Shown: one piece after another, positions 47,804 through 59,000 of the stretch
How the letters are laid out: each line of letters begins with the position of its first letter
Numbering within the stretch: position 1 is the first letter of the stretch
Assembly: GCA_030248135.1 (NCBI GenBank)
Contig: JASANC010000231.1
Coordinates: forward strand, 1-64,000
Reading direction: 5' to 3'
DNA: 64,000 nucleotides
Source of the DNA: Theristus sp. LFF4_11
Taxonomy: Eukaryota; Nematoda; Chromadorea; Monhysterida; Xyalidae
Notes under the pieces: model-generated
Seen by the model: the letters and a program-made list of their open reading frames with translations, nothing else
Told to the model about the DNA's origin: nothing
The model's database searches: none
Position numbers and translations under genes: made by a program

Positions 47804-49159
47804 TTTTCAGTAAAAAGTTTGCAAAATCAACAGAATTTGAACGTCAGTGCTGTTAAATGTGAATCGGAGCGCTGGAAACAATCAGATTTAGTGTTTTTGA
47901 TGATGAAATTACTGAAAACTGAACGTTTGATCGAGTAGAAAACACGTTTTGGCTGCTGTCTGAAGCACTGAACTGCCACGTTGGACGACTTTTGGATGCA
48001 AAAAAACAGCTCATATAATGTGCACAAAAAATAATCTGCCGAAAGGGGTGTTGTTGTTGTGGTGACTCACCGGCTGAACTGAAACCTGCAACACGAAAAA
48101 GTTGGCGTTTTACAATCCAACCAAGCACACCTGATCAAATAACAAATAGCACCGAAAGGTGTGTGAGCACGTAATGTGTTAGCAGTGTTATCGCGGTCGA
48201 AAGAACAAAAACCAGACCAGCTGTGTCGACAGAGCAGATTTATTAACATTTTATTGCGACATACATGCAATAATGCGATCGAAAATAGTCGAAATTGAAA
48301 CGGAATTGCATATATTGGTGTCGAGAACACAGACGAGAATGGGACAAATACAGGTGAAACAATGTTTCAGGAAACACACTTTGAAATTTTGGAAATGTTC
48401 AAAAAATTACGGAATCTCTGATAATTTGAACGACAACGAAAACGAATCACAGGCAGAGCTTGTTCAACAACTTATTTATAAGTTTGAAAAACACTTTTAA
48501 AACGAAAAGTGTTGTGAAAATGAAGTTTCACGGCATGTATCAGACACTACATTAATGCAGTTTGTTTCACAATAATTACAAAAAAACGAAGAATAACAAC
48601 CGGAAGTTAAAGCTGAGCCTTCATTCTAAAGCAAAACAAAATGATACACAACAAAAACGGAAAACAACGAGAGAACACAAGAGTCAGTATCACAGCTCAG
48701 AAGCACAATCAGAATTCGTAAATGCGGCAGATCAAGTCTGAAACTGTCGACATGAAAGTTCCATGTGGATCATTGAAACAGAGATGCTAAAGCTAATAAT
48801 CATTGCTTAATTATCACCCCATCAAATCAAATAAAATCAGTTGAAGACTTCTTGAGGTATACGGGAAAATTGCAGTCTAAAAATTTCTACAGTATCAAAT
48901 GGAAAAAACACAGAAAGATATTTGGTTTGTTCGCACGTGTGTCAAAATTGCTTCAAAAAAGCGTAAGATGAAACCAGACCACGGCAAAAGAAGACTCGCT
49001 TTTTAGTAGTTAAGCCTTTTCACAATGGTAAAATCCAAAACAACGGCACGTTTTACCCAGTGGTCTATTTACACCGGGACTGGTTGAACGTTGACCGAGA
49101 AGGGTACCATCGTTTGTTCGCCTGCCTTCAGAATAGAGTTCAAAGAGGGAAAAGGGCCA
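47804..49159. other. Intergenic between serpin and CCDC92-like gene
   Basis: No coding sequence is recognised. It is AT-rich and should include the serpin promoter and the 3' UTR of the CCDC92-like gene, both on the minus strand. Confidence 0.55.
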
Positions 49160-51124
49160 TCACCCCATGCTATTGCTTTTCGGCAACCAGTTTCGCGGCG
49201 AATTCTTTCGATTCGCACCAGAGCCAGACGACCGATACGAGCCCTGACGAGCGAACGGTGACGACGCAGCTCCAGCGGTAAATTGCGGTGGTTTTTCGAT
49301 GTTTTCGCCGCGCTCCGGTAACGCCGGCAACGTGAACGACGATCGCAAACTCGGCAGATGTCGGGTAGCTACTTTTGAGGTGGACGAACTCCTTGTTTGC
49401 GCCTGGATTCGATTGCCGCGGAGTTGGAAGCTTTCGGAGAATGCTATGGGAGCGTCCTTCGTCGAATGATCGCCACCGCTCAACTCTGCAAACGCGCTGT
49501 AGCGCCGGGTGAGCGGCGTGGCTTGGTTCGGTGATAATTGTCCCGCCCCGGAAGGTTGCGAACTCTGAAAAGCCGTTTGAGTGAAATTGGTTTGTTTCAG
49601 AATAAAATTTCATTTCGTTTAATTTCCGAGGCCGAGATGCATTAACTTCGATAAAATAGCAAGAACCGCGTTTTATAACATGTCATTGTCGAACTCGAGT
49701 TTACGAATGAAAGATTTTACCAGGAAACCAGCACATTTTATCTCGCATATTTATTTGACCCATCACTTTTGGTGTTTGTCACATTTTGTCTCGCATATTT
49801 GTTTGACCCATCACTTTTGGTGTTTGTTTTATGAAAAATCAGCGATTTTTTTATGGAGCGGAAAAATTACAGAACCAGAAACCATCATTTTCTAATTTCT
49901 TGCAGATACAAGATAAACAAAATCCCGTTCCCAAAAAGTTAAAAAGAACGAAAGCGTAGAGTGTCAGAATATCCGAATATCGGCACTCCCTCAGCCAATC
50001 AGTTAATGACAGGCGTAACTTTGAGTTGGTCTTACAAAAAAATTTAGTGGTTACGGTCTCAACGCGACTTCTGGTCTTGGTCTCAACGCGATTATCTGGG
50101 GGCACAGAATTAGTCTTGCTGTCTCAGTCTTTTTAAGACCACATCTTGCTTGCTTCCATTATCGTGATCATACGGAAAGAACATTGAAACCAGTGATGTT
50201 ACGGTGGGAAAGTTGAACAAGAAGCACCAATTGCTGTGTCAGTTGGCGGATTTGATCATTTTTCGAGCGCAACTCTTGCTGATAATGCCGATGCGTGCCA
50301 GCCAGTTGACGTTCGAATTCCAGAATTCTGTCATCCTTCCGTCGACACTGCACACGGAGCAGCTCCATCTCCTTTTTCACTTCGACCAACTCATTCGAGA
50401 GATCTATCTGCGAGTAGTTCATGGTTGACGTCGTTGAGAGATCTGAAAAATACTTCAGGAATTTCTAATTATACGTTTCTGTCCATATGGTATGGTTACG
50501 GTACTGGGGGACTGCTTACGGCAAAATTTAAATTTGAAATTTGTTCGTCATCGTATCATCTTCCTTTTTGTTGCTGTTACTGTCAGTGGTGAAAAAACCC
50601 TAGTTGTCGAAAATGGCTGGTTCTGGTGCAGTACAGAGATCTATAACCAAAAAGCACGGTGATTTTTTTCTTATGGTTGTCACCACGTTACGGTTTACTG
50701 ATCAATAGAGAAACAAACAAAACGTAAATAAACCGAACGAACGTCGACACAATTTCTGCAGTCTATCCACCTCCGCGTGGAGGCCAACGAGCATTTTCTC
50801 GTGCTGCTGTTGTAGGTGCGCGATCTGCGTGTGCTCATGCTGTCGCCACAAGTCATCACGTTGCTCCAATAACGCCGCCTTCAATTTCGGATCGAGTTTC
50901 CTGATTTGCTCTTGTAGATCGTCGGGAATTTCGTGGGGATTTTGATTGTCGTTGTTCAACGAAAACAGTCGCTCCGTCGCCGTTGACAAAACGCTTCTGG
51001 TGCTCGTTGGCATCGACGGTCGCGCAGTGAGCAAATTGTTCATGAATCGTCGCGGATCAGGAAAATTGCCGTCAGAATCTTTGTTTAAACGCAACGGAAA
51101 CGCCACGTTTGTTGAGCCGGCCAT
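49160..51124 (-). CDS. CCDC92/CCDC74-like coiled-coil protein
   Basis: Three exons (51124-50743, 50442-50228, 49564-49160) join in phase: 333 residues, close to the length of CCDC92 (331). The coiled coil begins near 100 with LQQQHEKMLVGLHAEVDRLQ, which matches the conserved start of the CCDC92 domain (LHAEIxRLQ). It continues through exon 2 (LVEVKKEMELLRVQCRRKDD, YQQELRSKNDQIRQLTQQL). The C-terminal third is Ser/Pro-rich and basic (NRKNSPRNWLPKSNSMG). Vertebrate relatives are centrosome- or cilium-associated. That role is transferred by family only, and the match is to the short conserved motif. Confidence 0.75.
49733..49827. repeat. Two tandem 48-bp repeats in an intron
   Basis: TCTCGCATATTTATTTGACC and CATCACTTTTGGTGTTTGT occur twice with a 48-bp period and two or three differences, in the second intron of the CCDC92-like gene. 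Confidence 0.85.
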
Positions 51125-51527
51125 TTTCTTTGAGGGTGTGTTTGCCAGGAGTTTTTTATTTGTCAAACAATCATTCCTTGGTTGTTCAGTTCAAACTTCC
51201 AAACAAGTTACATCGTTATACATTACATCGTTAAAAAGTTCAAAGTTCAAACGAGATTTTCATACAAACACAGGAAATGAAATTCTGGATGGGATTTTCG
51301 CACAGCTTTTGGAGGCTTTCAGTCGCGAGACTCGAATCTGTGTTGTTCTATCGAGCAGAAGTCGCGTGACTTTCAATGTACCTCTGTGCTGAAAAAAGTT
51401 GCATGTTATTCAACGATAAACGACGCACACACATGCAAGGCACAAACACACAAAAGCAAATGTTTCACCTATATTTGCACCAGACATACTGACAGACGCA
51501 TATTTGTTTTGTACCGCAACACGCAAC

Positions 51528-52860
51528 TAGGGTTAGGGGCTTTGAAAAAAAAAAATTTTTTATATTTTTTTTTCGTTTTTTTTAAAAAAAAAATTTGGAT
51601 TTTTTTTTCAAACTTAAAAAAAAAATTTGAAAATTTTTTCTTCTACTTTGCTCTGAAAATTCGATTTATGGCATAATTTTTTGAAAGTTCAAACCAAATT
51701 TTCTTCCCAACTTCTTTGTGTGCTTAGGTAAATGTCATTATTTGGTCATTTTGACCGACGTACTCCATGTTTTTCGATTTGGATGACTTCTAGAGTCAAT
51801 TTTTAGCGTTGAAATGACTTAACTGAATTGAAATATCGTTTCAGAAATCGTTTTCTTGCAACTTAGAACATGTTTTTCAGTCGGTAGGCCATGAGATGAA
51901 CATGATATCTTGTTGATTGGCGTATGTTATAGGTCTACAATGGAGTTGTGCGATATATTGTTAAACAATTTGAGCGGAGATGTTGGTTAATACCACATCA
52001 CACGACCGTTTTTCAGATACCCGATAACATGGCCACATGTTAAAAGGGCGACCGGGTCGACAGGGGTTGCCGACTTAGCCACAGCAAACAGGAATTTTTG
52101 AACACAGTCAAATTTTGGTAATTTTCTAAAGAGGAACCACTAAGAACGGTTCAATATTCAAGTACACGTGAAAAATTGCCCTGTTTTACTGTTGAAAATG
52201 CAACTTTCCCTCTATGAAATGGACATAATTTCAATAAAACACGATTTTCGCTCTTATAGTTTCCCGGATCGTTCTGAAAATAGTCTAGATGAACTCAGCT
52301 CGACGAGACGCTTCGAACGAACCTACCGTATTACCTCTATTAAACCCCCCCCCAAAATTAAACCCCCCCCCAAAAATAAACCCCCACCCCCTCGACAAGT
52401 TTCCAAATAATCCCCCCCCAAAAATAAACCCCCATGGGGGTTTATTAGAAATCTGTTTGAAACACATACCTAGCGAATTCAGTGGCTGAATGCAGTGACA
52501 TTGGTGAAATTGTGCTACCAAAGGCCCCAAAGGGATGAGTTGGCGGTAATTTCATTACAAAAGGCTGTTACCAAAGGAAATCTCTGTGAAAAGTAGAAGT
52601 TTCTGCGACTTCCTTCCTGCCATGGAAGGTATTTTTGCCATTTTGCCCACCCCTAAAATGGTTTCCAAATAAACCCCCCCCCCAAAAATAATCCCCCCCC
52701 AAAAATAAACCCCCACCCCCAGAAGTCGCTGAAGAAATAAACCCCCATGGGGGTTTAATAGAGGTAATACGGTAACTTGTAAAAAAAAATTATTTTTCTT
52801 TAAAAAAAATTTTTTTTTTAATTTAAAAAAAAAATCCGGATTTTTTTTCCCCTAACCCTA
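51528..52860. mobile_element. hAT-like non-autonomous DNA transposon with 8-bp target duplication
   Basis: The ends are inverted: TAGGGTTAGGGG at the left and CCCCTAACCCTA at the right. Both are flanked by CACGCAAC (51520-51527 and 52861-52868), an 8-bp direct repeat. An 8-bp duplication with TAGGG ends is the signature of hAT elements. The subterminal arms are A/T runs of about 100 bp. There is no transposase frame, so the element depends on a source elsewhere. Confidence 0.88.
52328..52772. mobile_element. C-rich inverted-repeat element nested in the hAT-like transposon
   Basis: TACCGTATTACCTCTATTAA at the left (from 52326) is inverted at the right end, with TA on both sides as a possible target duplication. 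Subterminal tracts repeat CCCCCCCCAAAAATAAA and enclose two ACCCCCATGGGGGTTT palindromes. The G-rich strand could form quadruplexes. Confidence 0.8.
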
Positions 52861-53001
52861 CACGCAACGGACAGTCTCAGTGAAAATTGTGGAGTGCGCG
52901 GCCAGTGACTGCTGAGTCAGATAGCAATAGCAGAAAAACTCACCCACCTACCACCAGCAAAAATGTAGAGCTTCAAAATAAACGAGAATGCGAATCGACC
53001 A

Positions 53002-56000
53002 ATGCAAATAGCGATACATTTGGTTCGCCGCGAGCCGCTACTTAGCCAACAAAATGGTGCTATTCCCAGTTCGAGTCAATTAAACCGAAATCAAAGTTCA
53101 CCGATCAGCCCGGACAGTCACGACAGCAGCTCAACTCTTCCGTTTGAGCATTCTGAAAGTTATTCGAATTCGTTTTTCCGAAATCTGTACCATTACTCGC
53201 CCAGCAATAATCTCAATCAAAACATGTCGGCTGCATCGACGACGTCAACCGGTTTTCCGGGCAGTCAGCGGTCAGCTGCTGCAAAGCCGAATCTGGAAGC
53301 GCGGCTCTTGTCCATTGTTCCGAACGAGGACAAGCAAGCTTTCAAGGTAAACATTCTGTGAAAAACTGATTAATTTGCAAGGAACTTCAGAAACACAACT
53401 GTCAATTGGCATATTAAACTAACTTACGCATTCATGTGGTGTGCTGACCATGACGGGGTGTTCATGAAACAGTATTTAGTGACAGCGTGCTACTGTTAAC
53501 ACAGCTACGCGTAACAAATGCTGCTTCATGAATGCCGCTTGAAAGTGACAACATTGAATCAATCAATCATTGTAAGAATCAATTGCAGAAAAGCCAGACA
53601 CAATATGTTTCAAAAAGTGCCAAATTGCTCGACGTTTTGTCCAACTTTTTAATGGACATTCATGAACCACTATTTGGTATCCGTGCAGCTATGTTTTAAT
53701 ACAGCTACGCGTCACCAACAGCTGCTTCATGAATGCCGCTTTACATTTTCCAGGTTGCCTTTTACACCACTGCCTTGTTGCTCTTTGTGCTTCTGTGTGG
53801 CGTCGGCCTTTGGTGTGTCTACCATCTGTTGTTTGCGTTCTTGAAACCGATCTTATGGGCCATTCTGACGGGCACCGTGTTGTACCCGCTGAAGCAGAGT
53901 GTTACGAATGTGACCAGAAGTTTGTGTTTTTTGGTATTTTCAAGATAACGTTAATTAACAAGGTTACTGTTGCACAGTCGCAAACAAACACACCACCACA
54001 CCATCGCTTTGCTATAAACAGAGTGAACTGTCTTCTGACGTTGCCTCGGTTTCATGTTGAGGTATGATTAGTTGGATATGTTACAGAGTTAGACTGTGGT
54101 GCATACTTTGCTCAAGTTCAAAGAATCTAAAAAATTGGAACAAAAGCAAACCAAAATTGATATTAATAGAGAAGAACATGAAAGCTTGCTTGTTGCACAA
54201 AACCAGTCGCAACTTTTGGGGCATTGCGGTCATTAAATACTGCTTCATGAACGCCGCTTTTGTCAGACTGGCTGCGCAGTCTGCGCGAGTCGAACACGCC
54301 GCTCGTCGTTGGCGTCGTTTGTCTTCCGATGAATTGGCTCGATTATTTCGCCGACATCGCATGGCACGTGCTGACCAACGTGAAATTACTGGCGTCTGTC
54401 GTCGGCGGCTACGTGTTCGTGAAGCTGATGATCTACGAACGAGTGTTTCTGGCCGTGATCGCAGGCGTGTCGCGCGTGCATGGCGTCATCGATGACGTCA
54501 TTCTATTGTTCTCGAATCCGTGGGTGCGTTTTTTGGAATAACGGTAACAGCATTTTGGTGCGGTTCAATGCAAAAAATGGAGCGTTGTTTTACTGATGGG
54601 GCTGCTCTCTGCCGTGTTCTGCCGCATACAGACTATTTTAATGTCATTTGCAATTAGCTGATTGGTTTGTTTTGTGACCTTTTGCTGCGAGCATTCTGTG
54701 CAGGACGCAGGTATTGCTGTGGTGGCGGACTCTGGGGCATACACAGAACGAATGCATCACGTGGTGATCACGAACCAATCAGATAACTGCATATGATATG
54801 GAAATAGACTTTAGGTGGGATCTCTAATTTCTAACTTCGATTGCTCTCTCAGTTGGTTGGCAATGTAAATTATGATGATCCCACTTCATTGCAGTGAACC
54901 AACGCGTCAAACAGTTCACAGTGCGCAAATCGTTCGTTGAACATCTCTCAACTTCTTTGTTAGTCGAATCATTGTCGAAGCAATAAAAAACTCCTTTGCA
55001 GACCCTGCCGCTCGCCGGCCTCTACATTTGCGTGTACGCCGCCTGGCTGTACCTGCAGGAGTCGCAGCCGAACAAGAAACTCGCGCGCTTGTTGTCGTTG
55101 CCGATTTGGTTTCTCGTCTTGATCACGCTCTCGCAATACTCCGGCCCGCTGCGAGTGCTGACGTTCCTAGGCAGCAGTGTCGCCATGTTGCTGCTGGTGG
55201 CCGGCGTGATTTCATTCGGTTGGTGAAACGTTGAGAAACGTTTGGTGGTGCATTTTCGTAGATTCACACTATTTTTGTGGCGAATTTCGATTCGAAATAT
55301 TTGGTGTTTGTTTTTGTTTGTTTGTTGGAGCGACTGTACTGAACTGGCTATGATGTTTTTTGCAGTCGGTGAGTCAGCTGATTAGTTACACCAACACTGC
55401 AGCCATTCTGTGTTTCACGATCAATAGTTCAATTGACCCGCTCAAAAAATAAGAGTGTTCATCCATTCAATCAAATTGCCTTTCGTTTCAATATCTCTTC
55501 GAAATCTCCATTCCAGACAATCCGGACAGTGGTTGCGCGAAATGCGACGACAGTCCCACTTCCTCTGCGGACACGTCACCGCCCGCGAAACGTCCCCTGA
55601 GCGAAAAATCAACTGAATTGACCGATGTGAAACCGGCAGAAGGCTCGGAATGGGACCTTCTGTACCTGCAGGCGGTCGCAGGCGGCTGCGCGTTATTGTT
55701 CGTCGCGAAACACAATTGGGTGCTATTCGTGCTGCTGTTGTTGCTCATCTATACGGTCGTACGGAAGTGCAGTGAGTGGAAGTGGAATCGGAATTTGGAA
55801 AAAAATTGAACTTTGCAACAATCTGCGTTTGCCCCATTGTGTAATGGGCTTTATTAATCAGCGTATTGACTTGAGTGCCTTGACTGGCTTCATTGTACAG
55901 TCTAACTCAACAATATATCCAACTAGCTGATTGGTTGGTGGTCACGTGATGCATGCATTCAGTGCACGCCGACCACCGCAATTCTCAGCAATGCATCATC

Positions 56001-59000
56001 AACCAGTCAACTGGTTGGGTATGTTATTGAGTTAGACTGAAGATTTCGAATGAAGAACGTTGCGTTTGCGCTCGTTCGTTAATTCGTGGGTAGCCAGACT
56101 GATGGAAAGCACATTCAAGCGAGGTACAAATGCCTCCGCGACACCACAAGAGCAGCCTGGTGTTGAGCATTTACTGAGCATTTCTGCACTGCAGTGCCGT
56201 TTTTTGTCAATTCCAGGTGACCGATTCGCAATCAAATCAACATTGTGCAGCTGGCTGAGCAGCGACTCAGAGTCGGACCCGGACGTCCAGGACAGCAGTA
56301 TGTTGACTCGGTTGCGACGTCTGTACAACACGGTGGTGCCGCACACGCTGCGCGACTTTGCGAGACTGATATTTACGAGCGATCAAAAGGTGAGTTTTGG
56401 TTTGGGTGAAGGGACCGCATATTTGGCAAAGCTATTTCAAACAGTGAGAAGCTAACTGATTGGCTGTGGTGAAACTTAGACTTGCTAATTGGTCTTGGCC
56501 GCACCGGATATGCGGCCTAGATGGTTTTCTCAGTGCAGAGTCTGCAGTGCACTGCAGACAGGCAATCAAGTCACTGAATTCCCTTGATCATTCACACATC
56601 AATAGCTTCATCACCTTGTAACATCTGCATCTGGCAGTACACATCGGATATGCCCCAAACATAGATCAACTGCTCAATGAACGTTGGTTTATTTGTTCTT
56701 CAGATCATTTCCAGTCTCGAATCATCGATGGATCTAATCTCGTCTGTTGTCGTCATTGTCATGTTGGTCGTTGGCATGGTGTTCGCGGCGTTTTTCATTG
56801 TGTTTCAGGTTGTTTTGATTGTGCTATTCTTACCCCGATGTGGGGTCATGGTCGTGTAAGCTAAATCATGCCCATTCGCGAGCGAAGCGCAGCGGACAGC
56901 GGATGCGACATAATATGGCCCGTCTGTCGCTCGCGCGTAAATTCCAAACTTGCTTTGCCTCGCTCTGTGAACATAAAAGGAGCTGAGATTTTTTTCTGCG
57001 GCACACAGGCAGACAATCCACAGATACACTGTGTGCACGAGAATTTTTTTCGAGGTGATCTTCTACACACGCTGTGTGCGTATTTTATCAATTCTGAACG
57101 TGAAAAAAATTATTCTTCTAAACCCCTTTTTTTCGACTATGTCATAAAATGTGTTCGCAGTTTCAGTGATATAAAGAAAATTCGAACTGTTGTGATAAAA
57201 ACATTTCCTAGGGTAAAAATGTTCGGGATTTTCAAATTTCGCATTCATTTTTTTCTCTGATGCTTCTGAAGGCTCAAATTTTGCCTTTTTATACAGGGGG
57301 GGGTACAATTCCGGCCCGCTAATTCCGGCCTGAAGAGTTCCGGCCCGCTCATTCCGGCCCGAAGAATTCCGGCCCGAAGAATTCCGGCCCGGAGAATTCC
57401 GGCCCGAAGAATTCCGGCCCGGAGAATTCCGGCCCGACGAATTTTCGCCAGCACGAACAATATTAAACCACGAAGTGTTGTTTGGTAATCAAATATCGAT
57501 GTTCACATGTTACAGTATATTTTCAATGATGTTTGGAAATTGATTTTAGTTTATGTTGTTAATTGATTTTTTGGAAAGAGGAACCTTTTTCAACATAATA
57601 AAGAAAAATTTTTTTATCACGAACCAGGATTTGTGAACCATCACTTGTTAACTGATTTTTGTTTGTGCTGTGTTTTGTCCTTTTTGGTATCATTTCTGCA
57701 TTATCTGATTTGCGTGATCTTGCTGGCTGGTTTGCGTTTTCAGGCAAATGTACTTTTGCGGCCCAAGAGATTGCGGCCTGGAAGATTGCGGCCGAAGCGT
57801 AGCGGCCTGAAGGATTGCGGCCTGGACGATTGCGGCCGAAGCATAGCGGCCTGGACGATAGCGGCCTGGACGATAGCGGCCTGGACGATAGCGGCCTGGG
57901 ACGATAGCGGCCTGGGACGATTGCGGCCTGGGACGATTGCGGCCTGGGACGATTGCGGCCTGGGACGATTGCGGCCCGGGACGATTGCGGCCTGGGACGA
58001 TTGCGGCCCACAAAGTTTTCATGCTTTGTCACCTTTCCAGGTCAATTTCTATCTATCCAGAAAATTTCTGCAGCTATCTATCTAGAAAATTAGCTCCACC
58101 ATCTATATTGCCCCCCAACACCCCTGCTCTGGAACAACAATGGTTTAAGCCATCGTCGTCGTCGTATCTGCTGCGTTTGCGTCGAATCGATCGTTGATAT
58201 TTGCGCCAATATTTGCGCCGCTGTTAGCAGTAGAAGAAAATTGAATTGAATGGAAACTGAACTGAAATTGAATTGAATTGAAATGAATTGTTGTTGTTGT
58301 TGTCCGAATCCCTATGTTTGAAAATCCAAGATTTTGGAGGTTTGATTTAAAACAAATGCTGGGGTGGGTTGTTAAACAAAAATCGACATTTTTTATGTGA
58401 TTAAAAAATACTGATTAAAAAATCGAAAATTTTTCTTTCCTCTAATACGCTCTGAAAACCTTAATTTTGGCACAATTTTTCGAAAGTTCAACAAAAATTT
58501 TCTTTGATGTTACCTCGTAAAACCGTCAGTAGTCGATTTTGGACCGTTTTACCGACTGATTTTAGGCTTCGACAACTTCCGGCGATAAAGTTTTTCAGCG
58601 TCCCAAAGCTTGGCTTACCATTTCCGATGCAGATAAGGTGACAATTCGCCTCGCAATCTGATTTCTGAGCGTTCGAGCTGCTCCGTTTGCAAGCTGTCTG
58701 GTTGCTGTTTCGTGTCCTGTCGTTGCGACATCATTAGAATTGATCGAATTTCAACCCGGTATGTGTGTTTTCACTTAGCTGGGGACAATTAGTGACGTTT
58801 TGGGGGCCAAAACACAAAAAGAGGCTTGGTAACGGTTTGGAAATGAGGGGTAAATGAGGTCACCCAAACAAAATCTGGAAAGCTTTCGGGAGTCATTCGG
58901 GAGGCGCTTGCACATCAAATGTGGTTCTTCGAACTCCCTAGTTGATTTAGCACAACTTTAATTTCTAATTTTTTTTCAATTAAAAAAATGACGATTTTTG

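Larger units (their letters stand above)
51125..53001. other. Intergenic between divergent CCDC92-like and TMEM245-like genes
   Basis: Mostly occupied by a 1.33-kb hAT-like non-autonomous transposon with a second element nested in it. No coding sequence is seen. Confidence 0.65.

Noticed and set aside
56840..57300. Possible extra exon in TMEM245 intron 7 before the foldback
   Set aside because: Exons 7 and 8 join in phase without it and the reading frames here have no transmembrane or family similarity.
57306..58012. GC-rich tandem arrays read as coding repeats (AGILRAG-type or RPRPQSS-type peptides)
   Set aside because: Both strands and several frames are open because the units lack stops. 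The inverse copies at 59250-59930 and the lack of splice or start context mark them as transposon arms.
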